A DNA stretch of 49,928 nucleotides from the NCBI RefSeq assembly GCF_014646695.1, contig NZ_BMNT01000020.1, positions 91,500 through 141,427 on the forward strand. Direction: 5' to 3'. Positions 22,708 through 32,861 of this stretch are shown here, piece by piece. The position numbers were made by a program, and so were the translations under genes. Every line of letters starts with the position of its first letter. The first letter of the stretch is position 1. Source of the DNA: Sphaerisporangium melleum. GTDB lineage: Bacteria > Actinomycetota > Actinomycetes > Streptosporangiales > Streptosporangiaceae. The notes under the pieces are model-generated. The model made no database searches and had not been told where the DNA came from. It saw nothing but the letters and a program-made list of their open reading frames with translations.

Positions 22708-25332
22708 ATGGACAGGCGAGGGGCCGTTGATGGAGCTCGCGCGCCCGGAACGGGGCGGCGGGCCGCGTCGGTGCGTCCGTGGCTCCGCCGGTCGTTCGCC
22801 GTGATCTGTGCCGTGTCGCTCACCGCGCTGTGCGCATGGCCCGCCGCCGCCACCGCACGTCCGGACGCAGCACACCTCCGGGCCGGTGCCGCCGTAGCGT
22901 TCGCCGGTGGGCCGGTGGTGCTCGTCGGGGTGCCCGGGTTGCAGTGGTCGGACCTCAGCCAGGACGGCACCCCCAACCTGTGGGCGCTGACCGGGCGGGG
23001 CGCGTCGGCGTCCATGTCGACCCGCGCCTACCCGCGGCCCGATCGCGCGAGCACCTGCCCGGTGGCGGGGTGGCTGACGGTCTCGGCGGGCCGGCGGGCC
23101 GGGTCGGCGGCGCAGGAGTGCGCCCTGCCGCAGGCGCCGCAGGCGAGGGCCGATGGTTCGGCCGGCGTGCCGGGCTGGGCCGAGCTGTCCGCCTTCAACG
23201 CCGCGACCTCCTACCAGGCCGTGATCGGGTCGCTGGGCCAGGCCGTGCGCGACGCCGGAGGCAGCGTGGCCGCCGCCGGGCCGGGGGCGGCACTGGCCGC
23301 CGCCGACAAGTCCGGAAATATCCAGCGATACGCCGACTCGGTGGCTGCGCTGGGCGAGCTACAGCGGTACAGCCTGGTCGTCGCCGACGTGGACGACCTG
23401 GCGCGAGCGTGGATCGGCGGAACGCCGGCCTCCGCGAGCGCACCCGGCCCCGACCTGACCCCCGCGGCCCGGGCACAGGCCGCCGCCGCAGCCGACCGCA
23501 AGGTGGGCGAGATCCTGCCGCTGCTCCCGCCCGGCGCCACCGTCCTGGTCGCCGGCCTGTCCGACACCTCGGCCGCCGCCCACCTCCACGTGGCCATCGC
23601 CACCGGCACGGCCGACACCCCCGGCGTTTCTCCCTCCGCTACCGCCGCGCCCGGCGCTTCCCCGCCGGGCGAAGGCAGCGCGGACGCACCTCCGTCCGGC
23701 ACAGGTGCGCCGGGCCCGTCCACAGACGCTCCTTCGTCCGGCACAGGCACGCCGAGCAGGGCCCCGCTCGGCGCCGACGCGACAGGAGGAGGGCCGCAAG
23801 GCCGGGAGCCGTACCGCCATGGGCACCTGACCGCGTCCTCGACCAGGCAGGACGCCTTGGTGGCCGTCACCGACGTCACCACCACCGTCCTGCGCCTGCT
23901 GGACGTCCCGGCCCCTGAAGGCGCGGTGGGCCGTCCCTGGGTACAGGGCGGGCCCGCTCCGACGTCCACCTCGGCCACGGTGACCGAGCTGGCGGACGCC
24001 GATCTCGCCAGCCGGGTCCTCGTCGAGGTCCGCGCGCCGTTCTTCGCCGTCTTCGTCGCCGTCCAGTTGCTCTTCTACGGGCTGGCCGCCCTGGCCATGC
24101 GCCGCCGCCCCCCCGGAGCGGCGAAGCGCCGTCCGGCCGACCTGGGAGCACCTCCGCCCGGCCCGGCGAATCGGCCCGCGGCCGCTCCGCACCAAGCCGA
24201 TGTGGACCGGGTCGATCCGGGCTCTGCCGGCAAGGGGCCGGACGACGGCACGGGCGGCTGGTGGGTGCCGGTGGCCACGCAGGTGCTGGCCGTCGTCAGC
24301 GGCGCGATCGCGGTGTCGACGTTCCTCGCGCAACTCGTACCGTGGTGGAGCCTCGGCCACCCGATGGCCGCGCTGATCGCGACGATCGTGGGCTTCGCCG
24401 CCCTGCTCGCGGCGCTGGCCTTCGCCGGGCCCTGGCGCGCGCACCCGCTCGGCCCGCTCACGGTGGTGGCAGGGATCACCTCGCTCGCACTGCTGGCCGA
24501 CGTGATGACCGGTTCGCGGCTCCAGGTCAACGCGGTCACCGGGTACGAACCGGTGACCGGCGGCCGGTTCTACGGGTTCGGCAACATCGCCTTCGCCGTC
24601 TACGCGACCGGGACGATCCTCGCCCTGGCGGGGGTGGCCCAGGCGCTGGCCGAACGGGGCCGGCGCGTGCTCGGCCTGTGCGTCTGCCTCGCGTACGGGC
24701 TGCTGGCGATCTTCGCGGACGGGTGGCCCGGGTGGGGCGCCGACTTCGGCGGTGTGCCGGCCTTCGTGCTGGGGTTCGCCGTCTTCGTGCTGCTGCTCGC
24801 CGGCCGGCGGGTCACCCTGGGCAGGCTGGCCCTCGTCGCCGCCGGCGGCGCCGTGCTGGTCGGCCTGATCGCGGTGGCCGACTGGCTGCGCCCGAGCGAC
24901 CAGCGCACCCATCTGGGGGCCTTCGTCCAGCAGGTGGCCGACGGCCAGGCCCTGCCGGTGGTCGGCCGCAAGATCGGCGCGATGCTGGGGACGCTCGGGA
25001 ACTGGCAGCTCACCGCGCTCTCGCTCGCCGCCCTGGCGTTCCTCTTCCTGGTGCTGGCCCGGCCGACGCGGTGGGGCGCCTCGGCGCTCGGGCTGGCCTA
25101 CGCGCAGGCCCCGGCGCTGCGCGCGGGGCTGTTCGGCGTGCTCACCACGGCGTTGGCGGGGTTCCTGGTGAACGACTCGGGCATCGCGATCCCGGCCATG
25201 GCGCTCACGGTCGCGGTGCCGCTGACCCTCGCCGCGTCGATCCGCGCGCTCCAGCGGTCAGCGCCCACCACATCAGGGCGATCGTCAGCGCCAGCAGGAT
25301 CCACGGCACCACCTGGGCGCGCAGCACGTTGA
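22708..25332 (+). CDS. membrane protein with alkaline-phosphatase-like outer domain
   Basis: This 874-residue protein has a signal segment (SFAVICAVSLTALCAWPAAATA, about 30-50). The N-terminal domain VVLVGVPGLQWSDLSQDGTPNLWAL with STCPVAGWLTVSAGRRAG resembles the alkaline-phosphatase fold, but classical metal ligands are not evident. A Pro/Ser/Thr linker (about 305-355) and about nine membrane helices (about 440-845) follow. Residues YEPVTGGRFYGFGNIAF and DGWPGWGADFGGVP in the helical part look conserved and functional. Its 3' end overlaps the opposing glycosyltransferase gene by 128 bp. A role in envelope polymer modification is inferred only from context. Confidence 0.75.
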   Translation: MDRRGAVDGARAPGTGRRAASVRPWLRRSFAVICAVSLTALCAWPAAATARPDAAHLRAGAAVAFAGGPVVLVGVPGLQWSDLSQDGTPNLWALTGRGASASMSTRAYPRPDRASTCPVAGWLTVSAGRRAGSAAQECALPQAPQARADGSAGVPGWAELSAFNAATSYQAVIGSLGQAVRDAGGSVAAAGPGAALAAADKSGNIQRYADSVAALGELQRYSLVVADVDDLARAWIGGTPASASAPGPDLTPAARAQAAAAADRKVGEILPLLPPGATVLVAGLSDTSAAAHLHVAIATGTADTPGVSPSATAAPGASPPGEGSADAPPSGTGAPGPSTDAPSSGTGTPSRAPLGADATGGGPQGREPYRHGHLTASSTRQDALVAVTDVTTTVLRLLDVPAPEGAVGRPWVQGGPAPTSTSATVTELADADLASRVLVEVRAPFFAVFVAVQLLFYGLAALAMRRRPPGAAKRRPADLGAPPPGPANRPAAAPHQADVDRVDPGSAGKGPDDGTGGWWVPVATQVLAVVSGAIAVSTFLAQLVPWWSLGHPMAALIATIVGFAALLAALAFAGPWRAHPLGPLTVVAGITSLALLADVMTGSRLQVNAVTGYEPVTGGRFYGFGNIAFAVYATGTILALAGVAQALAERGRRVLGLCVCLAYGLLAIFADGWPGWGADFGGVPAFVLGFAVFVLLLAGRRVTLGRLALVAAGGAVLVGLIAVADWLRPSDQRTHLGAFVQQVADGQALPVVGRKIGAMLGTLGNWQLTALSLAALAFLFLVLARPTRWGASALGLAYAQAPALRAGLFGVLTTALAGFLVNDSGIAIPAMALTVAVPLTLAASIRALQRSAPTTSGRSSAPAGSTAPPGRAAR

Positions 25333-26713
25333 CCAGCGGATCGAACAGCTCGCGAGGCACCTCGTTCACGCGGGCGGGCAGGTAGCCCATCGACAGCACG
25401 GCCAGGCGAGCGACCGCGAAACCGTCCAGTGCGCTCGACGGGACGGCCGCGAGCAGCGCGAACGCCAGCCCGTCGTACCACGGCAGGGCATAGGGAGTGG
25501 CGAACAGCCAGGCCGTCACGAAGATCACTGCCACGCCTGCCGCCTGGGTTCGAGACACACCGGCGAGGTCGTACGGACCGCGCAGGGCGCGCAGGAGGGA
25601 CGCGGCGAGCAGCACGAGGAGGATCAGGGAACCGGCCTGGATCCACGTGCGGTAGCCGCCATCGCCGAAGACCGCCTGGAGTCCGGTCTTGATCAGCTGC
25701 CACGGGGTGGCCAGCGAGATCGACTTGCTGGCGTGCAACACCTGGTCGAGCGCGTGCGGTCCGGCCAGGGCGTACGCCGCCAGGACGGTCGCCGTCGCCG
25801 CGCCGGCCACCACGGCCAGGGCTCCCGGCCGGCGCCGCAGGGCCCATGCCGGGCCGAGCGCCACCAGGCCGACGTTCGCCTTCACCGCGATGCCGAGGCC
25901 GAGCAGCGGCCCGGCCGCCCAGCGACGCCATCCCGTCCCACCTCGCGCCGCACCGGCGGCCGTGGCGGCCAGCGCCGCGACGACGAACGCGATGGCCACG
26001 GTGTCGACATGCATGCCGGCGACCAGTTGGTAGATCACGAGAGGGTTGGCGGCCCACAGCAGTGCCGCCCGGGCCTGCCGGGCCCGGTCGCCCCGGGCCA
26101 GCCGGTGCAGCAGCAGCGCCGTCACCACGAACGCCGCGGCGTTGACGGCGGCGAGCACGAAGATGGTCAGCCGCACCGAGCCGCCGCCGGCGAGGGCGGC
26201 CAGCGCCTGGACCGCCGTGGCGACCGGGCCGTAGACGCTCGGCTCCTCACGCCAGGGAGCCTCCACGGCGTCCGCCACCGGATCTCCGGGAAGCGCGTCC
26301 GCGCCCGTGGCGTAGGGGTCGTGACCCAGCACGGCCATCCGGCCGTAGGCAGCGTAGTTCAGGTGGTCGGCCGAGCCGGACGGCGGCAGGAACGCCAGCG
26401 CCGCCGCGGCCAGGCATCCGGCCAGCAGCAGCCGCCTCGGGTCGGGTACCCAGCCGCGCCGGGCGGCGACCAGCCCGGCCGCCAGGGCGACGGCGCCCAG
26501 GATGACGGCGGCGGCCTCCATGGCGATGACCACGAGGGCGGCGGGCCCGGCGTCCAGGGAGTACGGAGGCTGCCACGCCGGGCCGGGCAGCGGGGGGACG
26601 ACGGCCGAGGGGCCGAGGACTCCGATGGCGAGGGTGACCGCGACGCTGAGCCCGGCCGCCACGACCGCCGTCGCCGCCCACGCCCGATGGGCGACCGGCC
26701 CCGAGGCTCTCAT
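25205..26713 (-). CDS. GT-C mannosyltransferase, MptB-like
   Basis: This 502-residue polytopic protein contains SADHLNYAAYGRMAVLGHDPY near residue 113, the acidic-loop signature of MptB-type alpha-1,6 mannosyltransferases. NPLVIYQLVAGMHVDT and LGIAVKANVGLVALGPAW follow. It likely uses polyprenyl-phosphomannose at the outer leaflet. The start shares one base with the stop of the upstream GT2 gene. The last 42 codons overlap the end of the opposing membrane-protein gene. Confidence 0.85.
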   Translation of the reverse strand: MRASGPVAHRAWAATAVVAAGLSVAVTLAIGVLGPSAVVPPLPGPAWQPPYSLDAGPAALVVIAMEAAAVILGAVALAAGLVAARRGWVPDPRRLLLAGCLAAAALAFLPPSGSADHLNYAAYGRMAVLGHDPYATGADALPGDPVADAVEAPWREEPSVYGPVATAVQALAALAGGGSVRLTIFVLAAVNAAAFVVTALLLHRLARGDRARQARAALLWAANPLVIYQLVAGMHVDTVAIAFVVAALAATAAGAARGGTGWRRWAAGPLLGLGIAVKANVGLVALGPAWALRRRPGALAVVAGAATATVLAAYALAGPHALDQVLHASKSISLATPWQLIKTGLQAVFGDGGYRTWIQAGSLILLVLLAASLLRALRGPYDLAGVSRTQAAGVAVIFVTAWLFATPYALPWYDGLAFALLAAVPSSALDGFAVARLAVLSMGYLPARVNEVPRELFDPLVNVLRAQVVPWILLALTIALMWWALTAGARGSTRRGSAAPRP

Positions 26714-27456
26714 CAGCGGAAGGTGGTGCGGAACGCGCCCTTGACGTCGGCGACGACCTGCTCGCGGGCCGCAAGGGCGAGGGCGACGTCCCTGAACTGG
26801 CGGGCGCGGTGGAGCTGGGCACGCCAGTCGGTGCCGGTGGCGCGGTGGGACATCTCCACCTCGACCTCGGTGACCCGGAAGCCCTTGCGCACCAGGTCGA
26901 TCGTCAGCCCCGTCTCGACCCCGAACCCGTGGGCCAGCGGGCGCGCCGCCTCGAACGCCGCCCTGGTGAGGCAGCGCTGGCCGTTGAGCGGCTGGGTGGC
27001 CCGCCAGCCGCAGAGCCGTCTGATGCCGTCGCGGGCGAGCCGTACGACGAAACCGTGCCCGCCGAGCTTCACCCGGGTGACGAACCTGGCGATGGTCATG
27101 TCGGCCGCACCGGCCCGGATCGGCTCGATCAGCGGCGCGGCGCGCCCGGCGGTCTCGGCGAGGTCGGCGTCCAGGAAGAGCAGGTGCCTGGGCTCCCGGT
27201 CGTCGAGGAGGCGTACCGCTTCGGCCCCGCTCTCCATGGCGGCGGCCTTGCCGCGGTTGCGGCTGTGGCGAACGACGCGCGCGCCCGCCGCCTTGGCCAC
27301 CCGGCCCGTGGCGTCGACCGAACCGTCGTCCACGACCACGACCAGATCGACCCCCGGAATGGCCAGCGCGGCCTTCACCGTGGCGTCGATGCGGTCGGCC
27401 TCGTCCTTGGCCGGGATGATCACCGCGGTGTCAGGCTGTGCGGATGGATCGGTCAT
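26713..27456 (-). CDS. GT2 family glycosyltransferase
   Basis: This 247-residue GT-A enzyme has AVIIPAKDEADRIDATV (nucleotide-sugar entry), VVVVDDGSVDATG, and LLFLDADLAET carrying the metal-binding DxD. There is no membrane anchor, so it acts at the cytosolic face. It resembles dolichol/polyprenyl-phosphate sugar synthases and glucosyl-3-phosphoglycerate synthase-like enzymes. Given its coupling to an MptB-like enzyme, making the lipid-linked donor is a reasonable inference. The 233 bp upstream (27457-27689) are GC-rich and hold no gene I can see. Confidence 0.88.
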   Translation of the reverse strand: MTDPSAQPDTAVIIPAKDEADRIDATVKAALAIPGVDLVVVVDDGSVDATGRVAKAAGARVVRHSRNRGKAAAMESGAEAVRLLDDREPRHLLFLDADLAETAGRAAPLIEPIRAGAADMTIARFVTRVKLGGHGFVVRLARDGIRRLCGWRATQPLNGQRCLTRAAFEAARPLAHGFGVETGLTIDLVRKGFRVTEVEVEMSHRATGTDWRAQLHRARQFRDVALALAAREQVVADVKGAFRTTFR

Positions 27457-27689
27457 CGTTCCTCGCCCGGTTCGCTGTCATCTGACGACCGACCGACGCT
27501 AGCACCCATCCCGCCCCGCGCGGTGCCGCCATCGCGGCACCCCCGGTTCGGCTCCGGCGCCGGGCACGCCGGAGGTGCACGCGTGGCGCCGGCTCCGGCG
27601 CCGCCTGGTGGCGTGCGCGGCGAAGCGCGGCGGGGCGGCCGGCGGCGTACGGGCACGCGCCGGCCGGCCGGAAGCACCGAAGCGGTGTC

Positions 27690-28040
27690 TCAGCCGGGAT
27701 GCTCGGCGGTGAGGAGTTCGGCCGGAATGGTGTCGTGCACGGTGAACACCGAGTCCAGGCCGGTCACCTGGAGGATCTTGCGGACGGCCGGGCGTGGCGA
27801 GGCCACCTCCAGCACGCCGCCGCGTTCTCGCATCCTCTTGAGCGCGGACAGCAGGACGTTCATGCCGGTGGAGTCGCAGAACTCCACTCCGGACATGTCT
27901 ATGACGACCCGGTCGGGCCCCGTCTCCAGCAGGCGGGTGAACTCCGCCTGGAGACGAGGCGCGGTATATAGGTCGATTTCGCCGACAACCGTCAAGATGG
28001 CGTGGCCGGCATGTGATCGAGTCGAGACCTTGAGCTCCAC
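27690..28040 (-). CDS. STAS-domain anti-sigma factor antagonist
   Basis: The protein has 116 residues from GTG 28040. It has the SpoIIAA/RsbV fold, with VVGEIDLYTAPRLQAEF and the phosphoacceptor loop MSGVEFCDSTGMNVLL, where the Ser before Thr is the likely kinase target. GTG 28040 follows a -10-like TAGTGT by 7 nt, suggesting leaderless expression. GTG 28049 and GTG 28076 are in-frame alternatives. The RsbW-like kinase at 32844 is a possible partner 5 kb away. Confidence 0.9.
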   Translation of the reverse strand: MELKVSTRSHAGHAILTVVGEIDLYTAPRLQAEFTRLLETGPDRVVIDMSGVEFCDSTGMNVLLSALKRMRERGGVLEVASPRPAVRKILQVTGLDSVFTVHDTIPAELLTAEHPG

Positions 28041-28270
28041 AGCGGGCACACTAGCGCCGTACCGCCCCCGGGTCACGCTCTACCGCGATAACCGAAGAGT
28101 CGTCCGCCCTTTGTTCCCCGTTTCGGCCACATGGAAACGCTGCGTGCGCGAAGCTTGACGCTATGCGACACCGGCCCGGCCGGAAAGGGGGGAGGCCCGG
28201 GGCCTTCGCGTCCGGTCGTCACCTCGAGAGGGAGGGGCGGGCGTGGAGTCCGGCGGGCCCGACAGCGCCG

Positions 28271-29083
28271 ATGAACAGTGACATCTCCGATGATCCTCAG
28301 CGACGGCTCATGCGCGAGCGGCTGGAGGGCATCCTCGCCCGCACCGAGAGGGCACGCGCCTGGGGGGCGGCGGCTCTTCCACTGCAATCGCTGGTCAACC
28401 GGGACGGCTACGTCCCGATCAAGACGAAGCTCACGCTCGACGACCTCGACCTGCTGATGGCGGCCCGCGAGGAGCTGCTCTGCTTCTCCGAGCTCGGCCT
28501 GCGCTTGCTCGACCTGCACCAGCCACGCGACGCGGGCGGCATCACGAGCGACGCCACCCACCCGATCCTGCGGTGCCGGAGCTGCATGTGGCGCTGGCCC
28601 TGCCCGACGTTCCGCGCCATGTCCGGCGCCCTGGAGGCCCTGCCGCCGGCGGTCCCCGGCAGCGGAGGCACGGCCCCCGCGACGGCCTCGACCGCCTCCG
28701 CCGATTCCGGGGACGATGGCCCCGGCCCCGCGGACACCCTGGTGCTGCCGCCGGGCGCCGTCGTGCCCGAGGGCCCCGCCCTGCCACGGCGCTCCGCCAC
28801 CACAGGGCCGAGCGTCGCCCGACCGGCCCCCGAGCGACCGGTTCCCGCCGCCCAGGGGGCCACGACCGCGCAGCGCCCCGCCACCGCCGCGGGGGGCGGC
28901 ACCCGGGAGAGAGGCGCCAGCGGCTCGCCGGACGTGGCCGGTGGCCAGGCGGGCAGGGCCGGGCGAGCGGGCGTCCCACCGGCCTCCCGTCCCACCGGCC
29001 TCCCGGGCCTCATGGCCCGCTCCGGCCGGGCGCCGGAGCGCCTGACTCCGGCCGCGATCAGGGAGCCGAGGCGGGCAGGCTGA
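28271..29083 (+). CDS. conserved actinobacterial protein with Cys cluster, function unknown
   Basis: The protein has 270 residues from ATG 28271. The ordered half (1-125) contains two helical segments, [18 protein letters not shown] and [28 protein letters not shown]. It closes with [21 protein letters not shown], a C-x2-C-x4-C arrangement that could hold a metal. Residues 130-270 are Pro/Ala/Gly/Arg rich and disordered. I know similar RCRxCxxxWPCP proteins in actinomycetes but no function. Its last 26 bp overlap the convergent histidine kinase gene. Confidence 0.7.
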   Translation: MNSDISDDPQRRLMRERLEGILARTERARAWGAAALPLQSLVNRDGYVPIKTKLTLDDLDLLMAAREELLCFSELGLRLLDLHQPRDAGGITSDATHPILRCRSCMWRWPCPTFRAMSGALEALPPAVPGSGGTAPATASTASADSGDDGPGPADTLVLPPGAVVPEGPALPRRSATTGPSVARPAPERPVPAAQGATTAQRPATAAGGGTRERGASGSPDVAGGQAGRAGRAGVPPASRPTGLPGLMARSGRAPERLTPAAIREPRRAG

Positions 29084-30179
29084 TCTCGAAGCGGCAGCCG
29101 GGGCCCTCGTTGACGACGGCGATCGCTCCCTGGTGCGCCTCGACGATGCCGCGGGCGATGGCCAGCCCGAGCCCCGCCCCGCCATCAGGCCCCGGAGTGC
29201 GGGCGGCCTCGCCGCGGAAGGCCACGTCGAAGACCCTCGGCAGGTCCTCCTCGGGGATGCCGCCGCAGGCGTCGGCCACCGACAGCCGCACGCCGCCCTC
29301 GCGGGCTTCGGCCCGCACCACCACGGTGCCGTCCTCGGGGGTGTGCCGGATCGCGTTCACCACCAGGTTGCGCAGGGCGCGCCCGAGCTCGGCCGGGTCG
29401 GCGTAGACGGGCGGCACCGTGCGGGCCTCGCCGGTCAGGCGCACCCCCTTGGCCATGGCCAGCGCCTCGACGCCCGCGAGGGCGTCGGCCACCAGGTCGC
29501 CGAGACCGACGCGGCTGGGTGAGAGCCGCAGCGCGCCGGCGTGGATGCGCGAGAGTTCGAACAGGTCGTCCACCATGTGCGACAGCCGGTCGACCTCGAT
29601 CCTGATCTGGTTGTGGTAGCGGCGCACGGCGGCCTCCTCGGCCACCACGCCGTCCTCGAGCGCCTCGACCATGGCGCGCATGCCCGCGAGCGGCGTACGC
29701 AGGTCGTGGCTGACCCAGGCGACCAGCTCGCGCCGCGCCCCCTCCAGGGCCCTCTCGCGCTCGTGCCCCTCCCGCAGCCGCTCGTACGCCTGGGCGAGGG
29801 CTTCCGCGATGGTGGTCAGCTCGGCCGGCAGCGGGCCCGCGGGCGGGACGAAGTCGCTGGACGGGCTGACGGCCTCCACCGCGGCGACCAGGCGCCTGCT
29901 GGCCGCGACCACCTGCCGGGCCACCACGAGCGCGACGCCGAACCCGACGATCCCGCCGACCGACACGACGGTGAGCACGACGTTCTTCGGGTACCCGTCG
30001 ATGATCATCTCGATGGTGATCGCCACCACCCCCGCCAGTGTGGCGGCCACGGTCACCGCCGCGACCACGGCCAGCATGACGCCGATGGACCGGCCGCGCA
30101 GCCGTCGCAGGACCGCCAGCCCGCAGGCGGCGATCAGCAGCCCCAGGCCGCCGGTGACCGCGACGATCTGCAGGATCAT
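29058..30179 (-). CDS. sensor histidine kinase
   Basis: This 373-residue protein has three membrane helices in the first 95 residues and only a short external loop. HAMP-like linker residues 90-110 lead to HisKA, with [16 protein letters not shown] (phospho-His near 155). The HATPase follows: [14 protein letters not shown] (N box), [11 protein letters not shown] (G1) and [16 protein letters not shown] (G2). It follows its response regulator by 25 bp, forming a standard pair. The small sensing region suggests a membrane-borne signal. The stimulus is unknown. Confidence 0.95.
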   Translation of the reverse strand: MILQIVAVTGGLGLLIAACGLAVLRRLRGRSIGVMLAVVAAVTVAATLAGVVAITIEMIIDGYPKNVVLTVVSVGGIVGFGVALVVARQVVAASRRLVAAVEAVSPSSDFVPPAGPLPAELTTIAEALAQAYERLREGHERERALEGARRELVAWVSHDLRTPLAGMRAMVEALEDGVVAEEAAVRRYHNQIRIEVDRLSHMVDDLFELSRIHAGALRLSPSRVGLGDLVADALAGVEALAMAKGVRLTGEARTVPPVYADPAELGRALRNLVVNAIRHTPEDGTVVVRAEAREGGVRLSVADACGGIPEEDLPRVFDVAFRGEAARTPGPDGGAGLGLAIARGIVEAHQGAIAVVNEGPGCRFEISLPASAP

Positions 30180-30204
30180 CGGTGCACCCTCCGGCCGCGC
30201 GCCG

Positions 30205-30933
30205 TCATGGGCGTTCCGCCGCCGGGTCGCCGTCCACCGGCTCGTACCGGTATCCGACGCCCCACACGGTGACGATGCGGCGCGGCGCGGCCGGGTCGGG
30301 CTCGATCTTCTCGCGGAGCCGGCGGACGTGGACGGTGACGGTCGAGGTGTCGCCGAACGACCAGCCCCACACCTGGTCGAGCAGGGCGGACCGGCTGAAC
30401 GCCTGGCGCGGGTTGCGCATGAGGTAGGCGAGCAGGTCGAACTCGCGGGCGGTGAGGGTGATCTCGCGTCCGCCGAGGTGCACCTCGTGCGCGCCGACGT
30501 CGACGGTCAGGTCGCCGTCACGCAGCACGCCCGTGCCGGAGGTGACCAGCGCGCCACGGGCCCGGCGCAGGACGGACTGGACGCGCAGGGCCAGCTCGCG
30601 GGGACTGAACGGCTTGGTGACGTAGTCGTCGGCGCCGGTCTCCAGGCCCACCACGCGGTCGATCTCCTCGCCGAGGGCGGTCAGCATGATGACCGGGACC
30701 GGCCAGCGTTCCCTGAGCTTCTTGCAGACCTGCAACCCGTCCATGCCGGGGAGCATCAGGTCGAGGACGACCAGGTCGGGCGGGTCGGAGAGGGCGCGGC
30801 GCAGGGCCTCGGCCCCGTTGCCGACGCTGTCGACGCGGTGACCGTCGCGCTCCAGGTATTTGACGACGACCTCGGCCACCATCGGGTCGTCGTCCACGAC
30901 CAGGATGCGGGGAGGGGAAGTGGCGCTCGTCAT
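30205..30933 (-). CDS. OmpR-family response regulator
   Basis: The protein has 242 residues. The receiver has acidic pocket VVDDDP, phospho-Asp in [14 protein letters not shown] (near 55), the Thr switch in IMLTALG, and Lys in YVTKPFSP. The C-terminal winged helix ends [17 protein letters not shown] and GVGYRYEP. It is cotranscribed with the histidine kinase downstream. The 295-bp divergent region up to the small membrane ORF should hold the promoter. Confidence 0.96.
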   Translation of the reverse strand: MTSATSPPRILVVDDDPMVAEVVVKYLERDGHRVDSVGNGAEALRRALSDPPDLVVLDLMLPGMDGLQVCKKLRERWPVPVIMLTALGEEIDRVVGLETGADDYVTKPFSPRELALRVQSVLRRARGALVTSGTGVLRDGDLTVDVGAHEVHLGGREITLTAREFDLLAYLMRNPRQAFSRSALLDQVWGWSFGDTSTVTVHVRRLREKIEPDPAAPRRIVTVWGVGYRYEPVDGDPAAERP

Positions 30934-31228
30934 GGACTCCCCACCTCGTACGATCTGTCACGTTCTCCGGCCATGGGCGGCCTGGACGGCTCCCCTGGAT
31001 CCGCTGCGCTCGGCAAGACCACCCCGGCGCCACCGGCACCGGACGCGCAGGACCCTCCCCAAGGAAACTCCACGGTAGAGCCGTACGGGGCGCCCGCACG
31101 ACCCCCGTCACCACTTCGTAAGAAGCATCCGGCCGGCCTGACCCTGGCACGCGGCCGGAAGGTCACGATCCAGGAAATGACCGAAAGATCGCTCGCGGAC
31201 GGCGCGCGCGGGGACGTACTTTCAAGAC

Positions 31229-31396
31229 ATGGCCCGCATCGTGCTCACCATTCTCGGAGTCCTCCTCGCACTGTACGTCGTGTTCGGGCTCCTGATCCCG
31301 CTGATCACCGGCATCCTGAAGCTCTTCCTGATCGTCGCCGTCATCGGCGTGGTCGCGGTGGCCGCGGTCACCGTGATCGGCAAGCTCTCCCGGTGA
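31229..31396 (+). CDS. small two-helix membrane protein
   Basis: A 55-residue ORF begins [20 protein letters not shown]. It has a short break at [11 protein letters not shown], then a second hydrophobic run, [20 protein letters not shown], and a basic GKLSR tail. The hydrophobic pattern and near-exclusive G/C third positions support real coding. A weak GGGGAC ribosome site lies 14 nt upstream. Function is unknown. It sits alone between the divergent response regulator and arcA. The 265 bp after it hold no other gene. Confidence 0.7.
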   Translation: MARIVLTILGVLLALYVVFGLLIPLITGILKLFLIVAVIGVVAVAAVTVIGKLSR

Positions 31397-31661
31397 CTCC
31401 CGCCTGACCGGGCTCGTCCGCGCCCGCCGCGCGGTCGCCGCCCGACGAGGCTCCGGTTCCTCTCCCGGACACCCTCGTGTGCCCCCTTTCCGCGCCCGTC
31501 CGGCAGCACGCCGGGCGGGCGCTTCGTCGTCCGGCCCGGCCGGAGCGGCAGCGGCCGGCGACCGGCCTGCGCATCGCCCGGTCGGAGGCGGGCCGTTAAC
31601 GTGGGATGCCGGAACGGTTCCCCCCGAACCGGACGGTGTGCCGATCTTGGAGGTCGCGACG

Positions 31662-32861
31662 ATGAACGGTGCCGACAGCGAGGTCGGACGGCTGGAGACG
31701 GTGCTGCTGCACCGGCCAGGGGCCGAGCTGAAGCGGCTCACCCCCCGCAACAGCGACAAACTGCTCTTCGACGGCATCCCCTGGGTCGGCAGGGCGCAGG
31801 AGGAGCACGACGCCTTCGCCCAGGCACTGCGCGACCACGGCGTCGAGGTGCTCTACATGGCCGAGTTGCTGGACGACGCCCTGGAATACGACGACGCGCG
31901 GCAGGAGATCATCGAAGCCGTGCTCCGGGAGCGGCAGCTCGGCGACCGGCTGGCCGGCCAGGTGCGCGCCCACCTTGAGGACCTGCACCCGGAGAACCTC
32001 ACCCAGCGGCTGATCGCCGGCCTGGCCAGGGAGGAGCTCAAGACCGGCCGCGGCCTGGTCTACGGGCTGATGGACCGGCACGACTTCGTCATCGACCCGC
32101 TGCCCAACCTGCTGTTCACCAGGGATTCCAGCGTGTGGATCGGTGACCGGGTCGCGGTGACCAGCCTCGCCATGCCGGCCCGCACCCGCGAGAGCCTGCT
32201 CACCCGCCTGATCTACACCTATCACCCGCTCTTCGTGGGCACCGAGCACCTGTACGAGCCGTGGCTGGAGCACGTCGAGGGCGGCGACGTGCTGCTGATG
32301 GCTCCGGGGGTCATCGCCGTCGGCACCGGCGAGCGCACCACTCCGGCGGGCGTGGAGCGGCTGTGCCGGCGGGTCTTCGCGGCGGGCCTGGCGCACACCG
32401 TGCTCGCGGTGCCGATCGCCCAGCAGCGGGCCACCATGCACCTGGACACCATCTGCACGATGGTCGACCAGGACACCGTGGTCATGTACCCGCCGGTGGC
32501 CGGCTCGCTGCAGGCGTACACCGTGACGGCGGAGGAGGACGGCGAGCTGCGGATCCGCGAGCCCCGCCCCTTCCTGGAGGCCGCGGCCCAGGCGATGGGC
32601 GTCGAGCGGGTGAAGGTCATCGACACCGGGCTCGATCCGGTCACCGCCGAGCGCGAGCAGTGGGACGACGGCAACAACACCCTCGCCCTCGCTCCGCGCG
32701 TGGCGGTGGCGTACGAGCGCAACGTGGAGACCAACGCCCGGCTGGAGGCCGCCGGGGTGAAGGTCATCCGAATAGCGGGCAGCGAGCTCGGCAGCGGACG
32801 CGGCGGCCCACGCTGCATGTCCTGCCCGGTACGCAGGGAACGGCTAGCCGCACTCGCGTAG
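31662..32861 (+). CDS. arcA: arginine deiminase
   Basis: The protein has 399 residues from ATG 31662, with TTGGAGG eight bases upstream. Diagnostic motifs are [14 protein letters not shown], the guanidinium-binding HVEGGDVL near residue 207, [10 protein letters not shown] near 270, and the catalytic Cys in [12 protein letters not shown] near 388. It hydrolyses arginine to citrulline and ammonia. No arcB/arcC/arcD genes are adjacent, so ATP formation by the full pathway is not implied; acid defence or nitrogen use is possible. It overlaps the convergent RsbW-like gene by 18 bp. Confidence 0.95.
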   Translation: MNGADSEVGRLETVLLHRPGAELKRLTPRNSDKLLFDGIPWVGRAQEEHDAFAQALRDHGVEVLYMAELLDDALEYDDARQEIIEAVLRERQLGDRLAGQVRAHLEDLHPENLTQRLIAGLAREELKTGRGLVYGLMDRHDFVIDPLPNLLFTRDSSVWIGDRVAVTSLAMPARTRESLLTRLIYTYHPLFVGTEHLYEPWLEHVEGGDVLLMAPGVIAVGTGERTTPAGVERLCRRVFAAGLAHTVLAVPIAQQRATMHLDTICTMVDQDTVVMYPPVAGSLQAYTVTAEEDGELRIREPRPFLEAAAQAMGVERVKVIDTGLDPVTAEREQWDDGNNTLALAPRVAVAYERNVETNARLEAAGVKVIRIAGSELGSGRGGPRCMSCPVRRERLAALA

